DNA of 64,000 nt, taken from positions 186,001 through 250,000 of the forward strand of contig NW_026251718.1 of the NCBI RefSeq assembly GCF_025024155.1. The letters run 5' to 3'. The notes beneath the pieces are model-generated. The model saw only the letters and a list, made by a program, of their open reading frames with translations. It was not told where the DNA came from and ran no database searches. Origin of the DNA: Gamsiella multidivaricata. Its lineage: Eukaryota; Mortierellomycota; Mortierellomycetes; Mortierellales; Mortierellaceae. Position 1 is the first letter of the stretch. Each line of letters opens with the position of its first letter. A program made the translations under genes and the position numbers. Of this stretch, positions 10,100 through 22,060 are shown piece by piece.

Positions 10100-11298
10100 A
10101 TGGGTGCCTATTCCGCACGCGACAATGCGAGCAGCGGGTCCTCGGTCCTATCACTGTACCCGTACCTTTCACTCTCGGGTCTCGGACTCGTCGGCCTATA
10201 TATGCTGCTAACAGGCTCTGGAGAGCAGTTCAATGTCGGCGAGTTTCTCATGAGCATCAGTCCCCATATGTGGTCTCTCCTGGGTATTGCCCTCTGTGTG
10301 GGCTTCAGTGTCGGAGGTGCTGCCTGGTAAGAGCTTGTGAACGACCTGGGACATTTGACCAAGACCGCGCAACGTTGTTAACAACCAGGACCTACTCAGA
10401 AAGTGTCACTAACACCGGTTTATTTGTGCATTTCTTTTCTATTCTTCGCACCTGCTTCCCTCTGTTCTTCATTGGCTCGCTACCCCAATACCAACCCTCT
10501 CATCCTCATTGTCCACAGGGGAATCTTTATCACTGGAGCAAGTTTGGTCGGAGGAGGTGTGCGCGCCCCACGAATCGTCACCAAGAACTTGATCAGGTAC
10601 ATACTGAACATGTTTATGGTTGGATTCGTCAGGGGCATTTTAATGTGGTGACCAGTCAACTGATCGAATGTGCAATGCCTTTGCCTTGGCTAATAATGTA
10701 TGCTTGACATGCACTCCTTTCTAGTATTATCTTCTGTGAGGTCGTTGCTATCTATGGCCTTATCATGGCCATTGTCTTCACCGCAAAGTTGAATGATGTC
10801 CAGGACGCAACCATCACCTCCCCAGAGATGTATTACAAGGGTACGCGATATTTCTGAAAGCGTCAACGCCGCTTCGTTCACCGTTTTTTATTTAACGATG
10901 GCTGACAACTCATGTGCTCTAACGCTCATTAACTTGCCTTTATGTCTGTTTTTATTATAATCTAGGATACGCATTGTTCTGGGCTGGACTGACAACCGGA
11001 CTCTGCAACTTGGTGTGCGGTGTCTCAGTTGGTATCACTGGAAGCAGTGCCGCATTGGCTGATGCTCAAGACGGACAGCTGTTTGTCAAGGTCCTTGTCA
11101 TTGAGATTTTCGGAAGCATTGTCGGTCTTTTTGGACTGATCGTCGGTCTTTTGGTGGTGAGTAACATACAGGACTTTTTGCTGCGTTTTTCATCCCGGAT
11201 ATTCGCAACATTGAACCATTGGTTCGGAACTTTGATTGATTTTATGTTTTATTCTTTTGTCTTCTCATTCTTCTTAATAGAGCGGAAAAGTGGCCTGA
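10100..11298 (+). CDS. VMA16: V-type ATPase proteolipid subunit c'' (V0 sector)
   Basis: Five exons (10100-10326, 10519-10596, 10725-10840, 10966-11156, 11281-11298) give 209 residues, close to yeast Vma16. The protein is a rotor-ring proteolipid that carries protons through the V0 sector of the vacuolar ATPase. Membrane helices are visible: [58 protein letters not shown] (with the essential buried Glu), [21 protein letters not shown] and [19 protein letters not shown]. The extra N-terminal helix and the Glu context mark c'' rather than c or c'. The last exon is only six codons (SGKVA plus stop). Introns are GT-AG. It converges on the JmjC-family gene with 191 bp between their stops. Confidence 0.95.
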
Positions 11299-11489
11299 AA
11301 AGCTGGAGCAGAGAAAAGTGGGCGCGTAGAATCGCTGTTTATATCGCTGGTTGTCCAATTAAAGTCATGGATGCAATATCACTCGACCCATTTCCTTGTC
11401 TCCTGCTTCGTGAATCATACTGGAGTGCGATTGAGAAAATACTTCGTGGCGGAACTTTATTTTATAAGTTGAGGATGGAAGGAATTATA

Positions 11490-14400
11490 TCAGGACAACT
11501 TCTCTGTAAATTGCTCAAGGTGCGACCACCAACCAAAGACGGCGTCCTCAACCTCCTCCCATGTCAGCATTTCCGCTATCTCAGGGATACATCGAACGAG
11601 ATGTAGGCTTAGACCCACAGACGGCCACAGCAAGACATGCCACATACATCGTCTAGCCAACGCTGAGTTCCAGCTCTGTGGTCGTGTGTCCTTTGTCAAA
11701 GCCCTCCAGTAATCCAACAGGCACTGTGTCATTCCCAAGTCGTGTCGACAGTTGAGAATGGTGACGAAGACTGAGACGATGTCAATCAACGGGTCACTCG
11801 AAAAGGCAGCATCTCCAAAATCGAGCAGCAATGTTGGCTTAAACGTAATATAAAAGTCTTTCGATGCTGCTACTGACTCAGTGCGCAGGTCATACTGCGG
11901 AACATTCACGGAAGGGTCAGCAAAAGGTCGCACATTCACATCCAAAAGCCCCATAATGTTCCCTGGGTTAATGTCTCCATGCACCAAAGTCGCTACCCTG
12001 TCCCCTTTTGTCGGATCGAATACGTCCTTTGGATCATTCGGCAGATAACTGGGTAGCAATCGTAATAACTGCTTCGGAAAGACTCTCCAGCGAGCGTGGT
12101 TCACAGCAGCCGATCGCAGACAATGTACAGTGTACTGGATTGACTCCCGTGGTATCACCTCCATCGAACTATAGTCTTGTTTCTTGAGCAAGTCCATATC
12201 AAGGGTATGCATGTCTATGTCAAGATAGAAAAAAAAAAAAAAAGATTAGCAAAACCAGGCAAAGACGATGTACTCATGGAGCGCATCTAAACAGATCAAC
12301 GCGATACACATCATACAGTGCAAAGTTCTCAGAATGGGGCCAAGCAGGCTGTAGTACCCCTGCTTATCCCTTGGCGTAAAATCATGAGCTGTTACGTGGG
12401 GCACCTCGGAGATTCTGTAGTCAGGATGAATACATTGCATATTCTCCGTGATGATATAGGGCCAGCGCCATTCTGAGGCCGCGACTTGGTCAGTAGCCAA
12501 CAAATATCCGTGTCCCAGCATTTTTGGAAATGATAGGATATCATCCTGGGGTCTTTCCAACACAGCTTCCTGCAGGGCCTTGTTCGACTCGATCTCAGAC
12601 ACGAAACTGACGTGGCCATCGTGGAGCGGCGTAAAGAACTTTACAAACCCAGAATCTGACAAGAAACACTATATATTCAAGATAAAACATGTAAAGATTG
12701 TCAGGGTCGGGAAATGGAACCATAGATGTTACTGGACATTGAAGAGAGATGAGTATCCATATCATACCATATTCTGTCCTACTTGAATCGAAATGATGTT
12801 CCCCGGATCGGATACGCCTGTGGACCGAAAGATGACATCCCGCACTCGTTCCTGCCATTTATCCTGCGCTTCAGTCGAAGCAGGATCAAGCCAGGACGAT
12901 TCCGCCTCGAGTTTAGCCTGGAGCAGCTCTTCCGGAGCAACCTCCACGGCTGAAGACAGTTCTGGCCATTTAGTAGGTAATGCCTCTGCAAGAAGCTCCC
13001 ACCGGCGAAACTAGAGACACAAAATTCTACGATTAAAATTGCGCGATAAACAGTTTATCTCTTGTACTACTGCCCATTTGTTACCTGAGATATCTCCGTT
13101 TTATCTGAGAGCATGGCCTGCTTCACTCGAGAGAAGTTAGTTTCATCCGCAAAGTTTTGAGTCACCGCTACAGTATTATCCATGTTCAGGACCATATGCC
13201 ACCATCCTGAGGGCACATAGATGGTTTGGCTAAAGTAAAAATCACAGCGTGAGTCGCGCCGAGCGTCGTTTGATGTGTAAGGAGCCATGATGAACGCATA
13301 ACAAAATCCATCACGCTATACATACCCTGGATGTTGAATGATTTCGATCGGACGCGCTTCAGGTTGAAGGTAAGGATAAACATCTAAATACCATGCGACT
13401 GAGGTCTTGCGTTCCGAAGAGGAAGGATCATGTCCAGGCGGAGTAATATGAGGTGGGTATCTAGAAAACAACAAGCGCAGAAGTGTCAAAATGAGCCTCG
13501 TACCCTGTTTAATGCCTCTGTGTCGAGAAATAAGAAACCGGCTCAGGTTTACGCCTAAATCTCCTACAATGCCCAGCGTTTGTGTCCAGACAGGAGTGTG
13601 TTCCAGGCTAGCAAAGAATGGCGAATGTAGTATTTTAATATGATGACCGCTGGTATTAAAAAGTAGGCCACACAAATTTATGTATATAAATACCGGATGT
13701 CCCTGAGGGATCAATGTGCCATGGAGCGCCTGTCCGCTGCGGCCCAATCAGTATCCAGCGGTATGGTGGCCTGGCAGAACCTTTTAAGAGTGAAAAATAG
13801 TCGATTCGGAAGTATTTGGGCACCTATATCAAGTCATCGTATCATGTCAGCTGGATATCGCCACGACACCCTGCAGGTCAAAGATTGACAATGGTAATGC
13901 TCTTGCCTCGTACGCGGTTCCCATCTCAGGAACAGCTTCGGCAAAGCAAGGGTCGAACAGGTAAAAAGGGTTCAGGTCTCTGTTGTATTTGAGATAGTGC
14001 AGAAAGTCCTTGAAGCAGAGACTGAAGCTTGGTTTAGTGTCGCTTTCGATGTTCGATACGCGGAACACAGTATCACTATGCTGCGATTGAAATAATAGAC
14101 ACTGTCAATTGGAGTGATTTCATCAAGGGGGAGCATATGCCGGCGAATAATGCATTGCCTGTGGACTGGAGGACTAACTTTGGCTGCCAGAGCATCTAAA
14201 GTCCATTGCTTCCATGCTGGCCATGACTCGACGTTCGAATTTTGGATCATGACTGGTTTGTTTGGATATCCGTAGCGGCGGTAGAAGACATCTTCGTCTA
14301 AATCTTGGTAATCCTCGATAGGTATTGTAGGACCTGTGGAATGTTGATCTCCAAGGGTAGGTGTCGGAGAAATCGGTGGAGGCGGATAAAAGTGGCCAAA

Positions 14401-14990
14401 GAACATGTTGCTTCGATGCCACTGAAGGCTCAGATAGTCGGAGGATACGTCTATTAGTAGTAGAAAAGACATAAGGTTAGATGGCAAAGTGTGCAGTAGC
14501 AACGGACTACCGGTTTCGGAAGAGCTTTGATAGCTCAAATGAGTCCAGGGGAATCGTAATGTACCTTGGATTTGGACAGGACAGATGACAAGTGGATGAC
14601 TCGAACATGCTTCATCATGCTCTGGGCTATGAAAGAGGTAGGTGAGGAGCCAATTACCTCGATAAACGAGCCTGGTCGACTTGCTATCCCGCTCTGCAAA
14701 AAACAAACGGCGCCAGACAAAGTCGTTGCGCGCAAAGACATGCATATATCGCGAGGTCAAAGCGAGCGAGCACAAATCCTAGAAGAGTGGGAGACCATGA
14801 CAGCCCATTCGATGGTTACTTAAGGAGCCGTTGATTAACGAATGGTAGAAGGCACTGCTCAGGGATATACCTTTGGCGCAAGGAGAATCAGGATCCTTTC
14901 AATAATTAGACTATCGGGCAGACGGAGGAGAGAACCTAGACTGGCCTCTCTCGACGTCAGTATTGGCGCAGGCGAAAAGTCAATTGTCAT
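11490..14990 (-). CDS. F-box / JmjC oxygenase / APH-type phosphotransferase fusion protein
   Basis: Eleven exons (14990-14871, 14778-14565, 14450-14179, 14080-13907, 13823-13694, 13607-13568, 13460-13326, 13229-13085, 13010-12768, 12668-12317, 12214-11490) join in phase to 849 residues. Residues ~20-70 form an F-box ([16 protein letters not shown], then [15 protein letters not shown]), suggesting an SCF adaptor role. Residues ~180-400 are a JmjC domain with iron ligands HID (H296, D298) and a third His in SGWWHMVLN (H373). Residues ~470-845 are kinase-like: [12 protein letters not shown] (H687, D689) and LLLDFGDA (D740) match aminoglycoside/choline-kinase-type enzymes. The iron triad and both phosphotransfer motifs are intact, so both activities could be real; substrates are unknown. 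Intron 4 uses a GC donor (GCAAGAG at 13906). The chain of exons has no internal stop, supporting one fused gene. Confidence 0.85.
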
Positions 14991-15423
14991 GTTGACGCTG
15001 GTTACAGTGATGCCGATAAGAGGAGAAAGACGATCTGTTGTGAATCAGAAGTGTTGGGGTCAATGATGGGGTGATGTCGAAAGCGATGGTGATGGCAGAA
15101 CTTTGTGTGCACTCGCTCTCAGGGGTAGGGCTGAGCAGTAGCACAGCCACCGCTCTTTCCGTTTTTAGCTGTCTGGCGTAATCGGCAGATTAATATGGTG
15201 CCTTGTGGTGCATAGAGAGAGGGCGGACGGTTACCGTATTGTAAAGTTGCTGGGCGCTCTCGTTTTAACCTGCTGCAAATTACGAAACTGCAATCTGGGA
15301 GCTGGATGTATCGTGGTATACGCGATGATTGCATTTTCTTTAATGAAAGAACAATAATGTCCGCAAAGCTCCGCTTTGTTGGGCTGACTATGGTACATGA
15401 AAAATGCCTAGGCTCTTGACGCT
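14991..15423. other. Intergenic, promoter side of the JmjC gene
   Basis: About 430 bp between the start of the F-box/JmjC gene and the end of the next minus-strand gene. It must hold the promoter of the former and the 3' UTR of the latter. No conserved coding segment or distinct motif was recognised. Confidence 0.4.
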
Positions 15424-16260
15424 TTAGGACGCACCCTGTCCCCAGGGCTGGCTTGAGTAGCTGATGGCTGGTGAATCGAGACCATGGGTGGAATGCGATC
15501 GATGGTCGAGCGGTATTCCTGAGGCACCCAGCGGTGCACCTGCGCTCATAACACCTGCATGATTAAGTCCGTATCCGGCCAAATGTCCCTGCATGTGGTC
15601 CTCTTTCGGTCGCTCCACTATTGACAGCTTTGCGTACCATTGATCCAGGAACGGCTCCAGCTCTTCCGTTACAAGACGCGCCTGCTCGCATGAAATCCTG
15701 ACGCCACGTGCCTTTTCTTCGATAGTCGATCCGTCGCCCGTTAGAGCAAGGTATCGTAGTTCTGCGATCCGCTCCATCTCAAAGATCTTTGGCGTCATCG
15801 ATTGCGCACAGTAGTACTGCTCACGCCAAAAACGAATCGCCTCCTTGACTTCTCCTGCTAAGTATAAAAGCCGACTGTTGTTGAACGGGGTTCGGGTGCT
15901 GGGCGACATGCCGCCGGCTAGAGGTGATCCGGCAGTGGGAGGCATAGTGGCTCGGGCGAGCAAGATGTCAACATGGCTCAGAAGAGCAGTTCCTGCACGA
16001 TCTACTGCCTGATAGGATTGTAGGGCGTGATCTCGGATATAGGCTACCAAATTGACCAGTTTGTCAGTCCTTTCAAACCGCTGATAGAACGATGGATAAT
16101 CCTGATCGATAAACCATGTGCAGAGCGAGAGCGCGCGACGGATATATCGGGAAAGAAGTGATCGGTAGTTGTTGTGATCCATGATGAGCCTTGATAATCT
16201 TTGGTCCAGTTGCTCCTGATCGATCACCCCACTAGAGGACGTCCTTCCATCCAGCGACAT
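15424..16260 (-). CDS. Unrecognised conserved-looking protein, helical with Pro/Gly/His-rich tail
   Basis: A single open frame of 278 residues starting MSLDGRTSSSG at 16260. The frame extends upstream to a Met at 16344, but the added residues look like UTR. Residues ~18-120 are helical and rich in charged and aromatic residues ([21 protein letters not shown], then YPSFYQRFERTDKLVNLVAYI). A Pro/Ser/Gly linker follows (~125-145), then a second helical block with FWREQYYCAQSMTPKIFEMERIAE (~155-225). The last ~60 residues are low-complexity (GHLAGYGLNHAGVMSAGAPLG). There is no signal peptide, membrane helix or catalytic motif. I do not recognise the family. Length without introns and codon regularity support a real gene. 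Confidence 0.6.
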   Translation of the reverse strand: MSLDGRTSSSGVIDQEQLDQRLSRLIMDHNNYRSLLSRYIRRALSLCTWFIDQDYPSFYQRFERTDKLVNLVAYIRDHALQSYQAVDRAGTALLSHVDILLARATMPPTAGSPLAGGMSPSTRTPFNNSRLLYLAGEVKEAIRFWREQYYCAQSMTPKIFEMERIAELRYLALTGDGSTIEEKARGVRISCEQARLVTEELEPFLDQWYAKLSIVERPKEDHMQGHLAGYGLNHAGVMSAGAPLGASGIPLDHRSHSTHGLDSPAISYSSQPWGQGAS

Positions 16261-18237
16261 TGCGCTTATGTGTATAGAATATTGGAAGATGCTCCTGCTG
16301 CTATAATGCGGATTTCTTGTCTGCTCTGCTCGTCCTTGCGCCACGAACCTGTATACAACGGGAAGAACATATCGTTTTGGTTGTTAGTCCTGGCAGAGAA
16401 CGATGAGCAAGTATAAACGTTGAGAGAGGGTTCCTATTGCGCCTTACCACTCTGATGCTGAATCGATTACGAGTAAGTCGTGTGGTGTCCTTGTATCGAT
16501 TTCTGTGCCAGGTCCTGATCGTCCCGCGTCGCGTTCCTGAAAAGAGATGGCGCACTGGGATGAGGCAGCCTAGGATTTGCTGTTGCTTAGATGAAGAGAG
16601 GTGAAGAATGTGTTGTCGTTGCAGACGAAAGTGTATGGTCAGGAAATGCGATTCGCAGTCTTGCCCCCAAGGCTTTTTTTTGGGTGCTTCACTGCAAGCA
16701 CAAACTGTTTTGAGTTGGTGTATGGCATCTTCCCGCCATTTTTTTTTTATGGATGCCCAGGAATCTCGTCAGCAAAGAAGAACCCAATATAAAAAAATCT
16801 AATAATAACGAAGATGACAATGATGATGAAGCGAAATATGGTGGATAGGGGAGTATGAGGAGGGTACATGTGTGTAGACCAGCAGTAGTATTTCGTAAGG
16901 CTCCTGCACCAGCCGTGCTGGCTCACATAAGCGGCTCCCTTTAGAGCGTCGCGGCCTGCATAGCAGTGCATCTTGCTTACACCTGCCTGGCCCCTCTGTG
17001 GTGTGCGAATATTGAACAATCCTGTAATAGTTGCCGGCTGGCTCTCTTCGCGCGCTCTCTGTCTCTCTGTTGCTGCCTGTCAATCCGTCAATCCAGGCTC
17101 TTTTCTCACTCTTTTTTTCTGTTTTTCTGTCTGCTCTCATTGGTGTTTGATATTATTCTCTTATGAGTGTGTCTGTAACAGTCAATCGACACATGATAGA
17201 CAGATACAGGTAGATTTAGTTATGGGACGTCAACAGTGCCAGGATCTCCATTCAACATTGGTGTCCTTGTATTTTCATTTCGTATTTTGGCTGGGGTCTA
17301 GCGCGCACGATTCCGAACACACCCAAACCTTCTTAAATGAATATTGTAGCACACACTTACGCTTTCTTTTGGGGAAAATGAACTATGAAGCGTTCGGTCG
17401 CGACATCCTACCTACCACAGTTTAATGTCTGTTCAAGCTGGCAACGAAACATGCGAATATTGCTATTGGACACAACGGTATCCTTTGACGCGTATTCGGA
17501 AATGAATTGGTGCACATTGTGCCTAAACTTTTTCGCCTTTTATATTCCTGCATTCCTGCTCGATATTGCTGATCCACGCGCGCCATAGAACCGCATCTTC
17601 ACTTCAGTCAAGGTTGTGTATATCTGTTTTTTCTTGCTACATTAGAGCTTCTATCTAGCGTGAAATGGATGATCTAAACTACTCCAGCATCCTTCCGCCT
17701 CAGCTCCATCACAGTCTTTTATACGGGCAAGAATCATTCTGCACACATTGACAACCTTAGATTTACCCCATATTGCTTTGTGTTTCAAAACAATTATTAT
17801 TAGTGTGCCGTCTTTCCTTGGGGGTTCTAGCACATTAAAATAACCACCGCAACCAACGTGGTTCCTTTTTTTATCCTTCATCATCATCATCTCTTTTTTT
17901 TTTTTTGTCATCCCCCCTCCACCTCCTCTTCCATCCTCATCCCTACTCATCCTTCCCCGCCCTTCCCCATCCTTCATCTTCGCTACTTCATCATCCAACT
18001 TCGACTCTAAATCATTGCCTCAACCTCTCTCTTTCTTTCTCTCCAGTTCACGCCCCCCCCTCTCATCTGGCCCTGCGTTGTCCTGACCTGCTCTCTCACT
18101 TTTCATACTTTTCACGAACATACTCCTTACGCTGCTTTAGCACTCCCCAGCTTATCCACCATTAACTTCTCTGTGCGTTCATCGGCCCCTTGCTTCCCTT
18201 CTATTCCTGAGGCCATCCTTTCAGCATATCGCCCACA
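16261..18237. other. Long divergent intergenic region
   Basis: Nearly 2 kb between two divergently transcribed genes, the longest gene-free stretch in the window. The right end (about 17880-18237) is strongly CT-rich on the plus strand, typical of a fungal promoter/leader, and runs to the RasGAP start codon. The middle contains homopolymer runs (T9 near 16740, A7 near 16792) and short random frames only. No spliced gene, RNA gene or repeat was identified. Confidence 0.45.
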
Positions 18238-21200
18238 ATGGCCTCTTCCTCGTCCTCCCCCTCACCATCCAACACCACCGCCCGCAAATCCGCCCTCCTA
18301 GCCTCCTATGGATACCCCTCCCAACCCGGCATGGTCAGGGCCGTCGCTGCCGCTGCCGCTGCCGCCTCAGACAACGGGGGCCCTAATTCGCCTGGTGGTG
18401 GTCTCTCGGGCCGGAAGGGCTCTATTTCAACCACCCGCAGCAGCCATCGCTACTCGCAACTGTACTCTATGGCTGCCGAGCAGGATGTCGAAGTTGAGGA
18501 TGACCTTGCACGAGGTATCGTCTGCCTCCATTTGTCCTACTCATCTTCATCTGCAGCATCATCTGCAACATCATCCATGCCGTCATCTGCAATGACATCG
18601 CTGACCTTTTTTCTTTCTTTTTTTTCCTTCTAATATTGCTATCCTTTCCGTCCCTCAGCCCAAAAGCGTCTTCGAGAACTAAAGACAAAAATCTCATCTC
18701 AGTCCAAAAAGAACTTTGTCCTCGAACGCGATGTCCGTTACCTCGACTCACGCATCGCGCTCCTAATCCAGAACAGGATGGCTATTGCCGAGGCAAGTCT
18801 TTGTTTTTCGCACTTGCCAGTTCACAGCTGCCCTTACCCTCAACGTACTCGTCAGCCTATTAAAGTTTGGGGACAATTAGGCGCTCGAATGTGGGTCAAT
18901 TGGGTCATTTCAACCCAGTTATTCGTATCCAATGTTGCCCCACAGCCATTGTAACCAATTCTTGTCTTCTTTCTCTTCGTCTTCATCTCTTGCCAATAGC
19001 AACGTGAGGTTGCGGAGCATCTTGAGGAGGTCGATGCCTCGGACGGTCTGTTTCCAGATGACCGCAAGCTGCAGTCGTACGGTAATCTTTTCTTCCTGCT
19101 CCAGACAGAGCCACGACATATCGCAACGCTCTGCCGTCTTGTCTCGTTGACCGAGATCGACACGCTTTTGCAGACCGTCATGTTCACCCTCTACGGAAAC
19201 CAGTATGAATCGCGTGAGGAGCATCTTCTCTTGACCATGTTCCAGGTAAACAAACGCTCATCGTCCTTTATTCTTCATCCTCACTGACAACTGGGGCTAG
19301 GGACATCGATTGCTGACATGAAATGTTCTGGTTCTGTTCTTATTCCCCTCTTATACTCTTATAGTCGGTCTTGTCCGCACAATTCGAAACTGCAACAGAG
19401 TTCGGATCCCTTCTTCGCGCCAACACACCAGTTTCGCGCATGATGACTACATACACCCGCCGTGGACCTGGTCAGAGCTATCTGAAGACGGTCCTCTCAG
19501 AGAGGATTAACAACCTCATTGAGCACAAGGAACTCAACCTCGAGATAAATCCGCTCAAGGTGTATGAGCAGATGATCAATCAGATCGAGGAGAACACGGG
19601 CTCATTGCCGCCCCATTTGCCCCGCGGAGTTCCACCAGAGGTTGCTGCCGCCAACGCAGATGTTCAGGCGATTATCGCCCCGCGTCTGAGTATGCTCATG
19701 GAGATTGCAAACTCGTTCCTCGACACCATCCTCGAGTCGCTCGATCAGGCGCCATATGGAATCCGGTGGATCTGCAAACAGATCCGCAGCTTGACCAAGG
19801 TACGAAAATAAGAGAAAATGACGAACAGCGCTTTTCAATACACCTGATCCTTTTAATTGTTATCTACTCACACTCTGGTGTTCAACATTCACTACTGAAC
19901 AATAGCGAAAGTACCCAGATGCCACAGACTTTTCGATCTGCTCTTTGATCGGCGGATTTTTCTTCTTGCGCTTCATTAACCCGGCCATTGTGACTCCTCA
20001 AGCTTATATGCTTGTCGATGGACTACCAAGCAAACATCCTAGAAGAACCCTTACGCTGGTGAGCACCGCTGTATTTTTTTTTCTTTTTTGTGTTTGCCTG
20101 AATCTCTCATTCTCAATGCTGACCAAAAATATCTTTGGTGCCTCTAGATTGCCAAGATGTTGCAAAATCTGGCGAATAAACCAACGTACGCCAAGGAGGC
20201 GTATATGATGACACTGAATCCATTCGTGGAAAACAATAAGGCCAGGATAAACAAGTTCCTCAACGACCTCTGCGAAGTCGGAGACTTTTATGAGAGTCTG
20301 GAGGTATGTGGCCGCCTTCTTTGGCTGATTCTTCATTATAGCATGTGCATACAGACACTGAATTATTATCATTTGTATCTCCCATTTGTGCGATATAGAT
20401 GGACCAGTATATGGCGCTGTCAAAGAAGGAGATCAACTTACACATCACTCTGAACGAGCTATTTAATACCCACCAGCTTTTGTCGCAGCATCGGGACACC
20501 CTGGCACCTCAGGAAAAACATCATTTGAGAGTGTGTCTCAACGAACTGGGTGCAGCACCGCCTCAAGTACCTCGTAAGGAAAACAAGACGATTGTCCTGC
20601 CCCTCTTCAGTCGATGGGAAACACCGATTCAGGATCTGCATTCGACATTCCTCCAGGAGACCAACATCACTCAGGCCGATATCATGTATATGGAGACGAA
20701 ATCGATTCTTGTGCAGCTGATCCGCTCTATCCCTGGCATTGCTGAAAAACGGCCCTTGGACCTCATGAAGATCGCAGAGACAGCTGCTACGACAAAGGAT
20801 GCGATTCTAGTCCGCAAGGGCATCAAGGTCAAAGAGATGCTTATCGAACTCGAAGCACTGAATGTGGTCGATGACCATTTCACATTCATGACAGAGGAGG
20901 TCACAGAAGAGCTGAGACACTTGGGCAACCTGCGGGAAAAGGTTAATGAGGAAGCAGCAAGTCTGGAAAGCGTATACAAGACGATCGGTGACCACAACAA
21001 CTACCTGAGGAGTCAGCTAGACTCTTACAAGGCCTATCTGCAAAACGTGCGCATGCAGAGCGGAGGAGGGAATAACCCTGGTCAAGGATCTGGAGTTGGC
21101 GTTGTCACAGTGGGAGGCAAGGAGGCCAAGAAGGGCAAGCAGCAAGTGCTTGGGCCCTTCAAGTTTACGCACCATCAGCTGGAGAAGGACGGTGTCATTG

Positions 21201-21710
21201 CGGAGAGCAATGTGCCGGAGAACAGGTGAGTGCTCTGCTTTAATATCCACCTATGATACATTCTTGCAGCAATAGCGATATTTTACATTTTACTAACTGA
21301 TAGTTTATAACGCTGTCTATCTCTTTGTTTTTTCATCGTGTCTACGCTTTGCCACTGTCGTTCTTCTAGACGAAGCAATATCTTTTTCAACATCACTTCG
21401 CCAATCCCTGGCACATTCATCATCGCTCTACACTACAAAGGCCGCGAGAAGGCCATTCTGGAGATGGACTTGAAGCTGGATGACCTGTTGGAGAAGGTAA
21501 ATATGTCCACTATTTGTTACAATCGATTCGCGTATCAGTTTGTGGGCCTTGGTTCTGTGCCTATGAACAATCCGCTCACCACAATGCACGTTGCTTTAAT
21601 TTATCTTGTAATAGCAACAAGATCAAGTCCAATTGCTCGATTTGGAATACGTACACTTCAATGTGAACAAGATACTCGCCCTGCTGACAAAGACCTTCAT
21701 CAAGCGCTAA
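18238..21710 (+). CDS. Ras GTPase-activating protein (RasGAP with RasGAP C-terminal domain)
   Basis: Nine exons (18238-18514, 18659-18792, 19000-19245, 19365-19799, 19906-20058, 20148-20303, 20399-21225, 21370-21496, 21615-21710) give 816 residues. The protein should switch off Ras at the plasma membrane. The N-terminus is Ser/Ala-rich; a coiled region follows ([19 protein letters not shown]). The GAP domain spans about 170-480 with the arginine finger in [11 protein letters not shown] (R237) and the [14 protein letters not shown] signature (R386). A RasGAP_C region ([14 protein letters not shown] to LKLDDLLEK) completes it. The layout resembles fission yeast Gap1 or IQGAP-related proteins but has no IQ or calponin-homology region. 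Intron 2 begins with a GC donor (GCAAGT, 18793); the others are GT-AG. AATAAA lies at 21798. Confidence 0.93.
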
Positions 21711-22060
21711 CGCTCTGGTAGCACTGGTGTCTCTAAAGTATGGTCCGTAGGCACGAGACGCCTGCAATATTTCATCTATCTTTTTCTTTTTCTTTAAAAT
21801 AAACCGCAACTGTCCATTCTACATATCGCTTGTGACAATGCCACTGCTTGAAATAAGAATGCGACTAAGGGCGCGATTAAGGACGCGTCGAACTTGTACG
21901 TGGCATGCATCTAAGATTCGCTACCTCCTATATATTTTAGGTTCCTTATGCCTTCTGTCTCCTTGCTACTTCTTTCTTCTTTTCTTTTTATCTTCATCCA
22001 CCAATTCACATTCTGGACACCTTTAGTTACCTATTTTCACGCACCTGCATCATCATTTCA
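21711..22060. other. Intergenic between RasGAP and subtilase genes
   Basis: 350 bp holding an AATAAA signal at 21798-21803 for the upstream gene and a CT/T-rich leader (about 21950-22040) before the protease start. No other feature recognised. Confidence 0.5.

Noticed and set aside
12229..12243. T15 tract (coding strand) as a terminator
   Set aside because: It lies inside the last intron of the F-box/JmjC/APH gene, between a branch-like site and the ACATAG acceptor.
17651..17998. Minus-strand frame of 115 residues, rich in Met, Lys and Asp
   Set aside because: It is the complement of the CT-rich promoter of the RasGAP gene; composition is a direct result of the pyrimidine bias.
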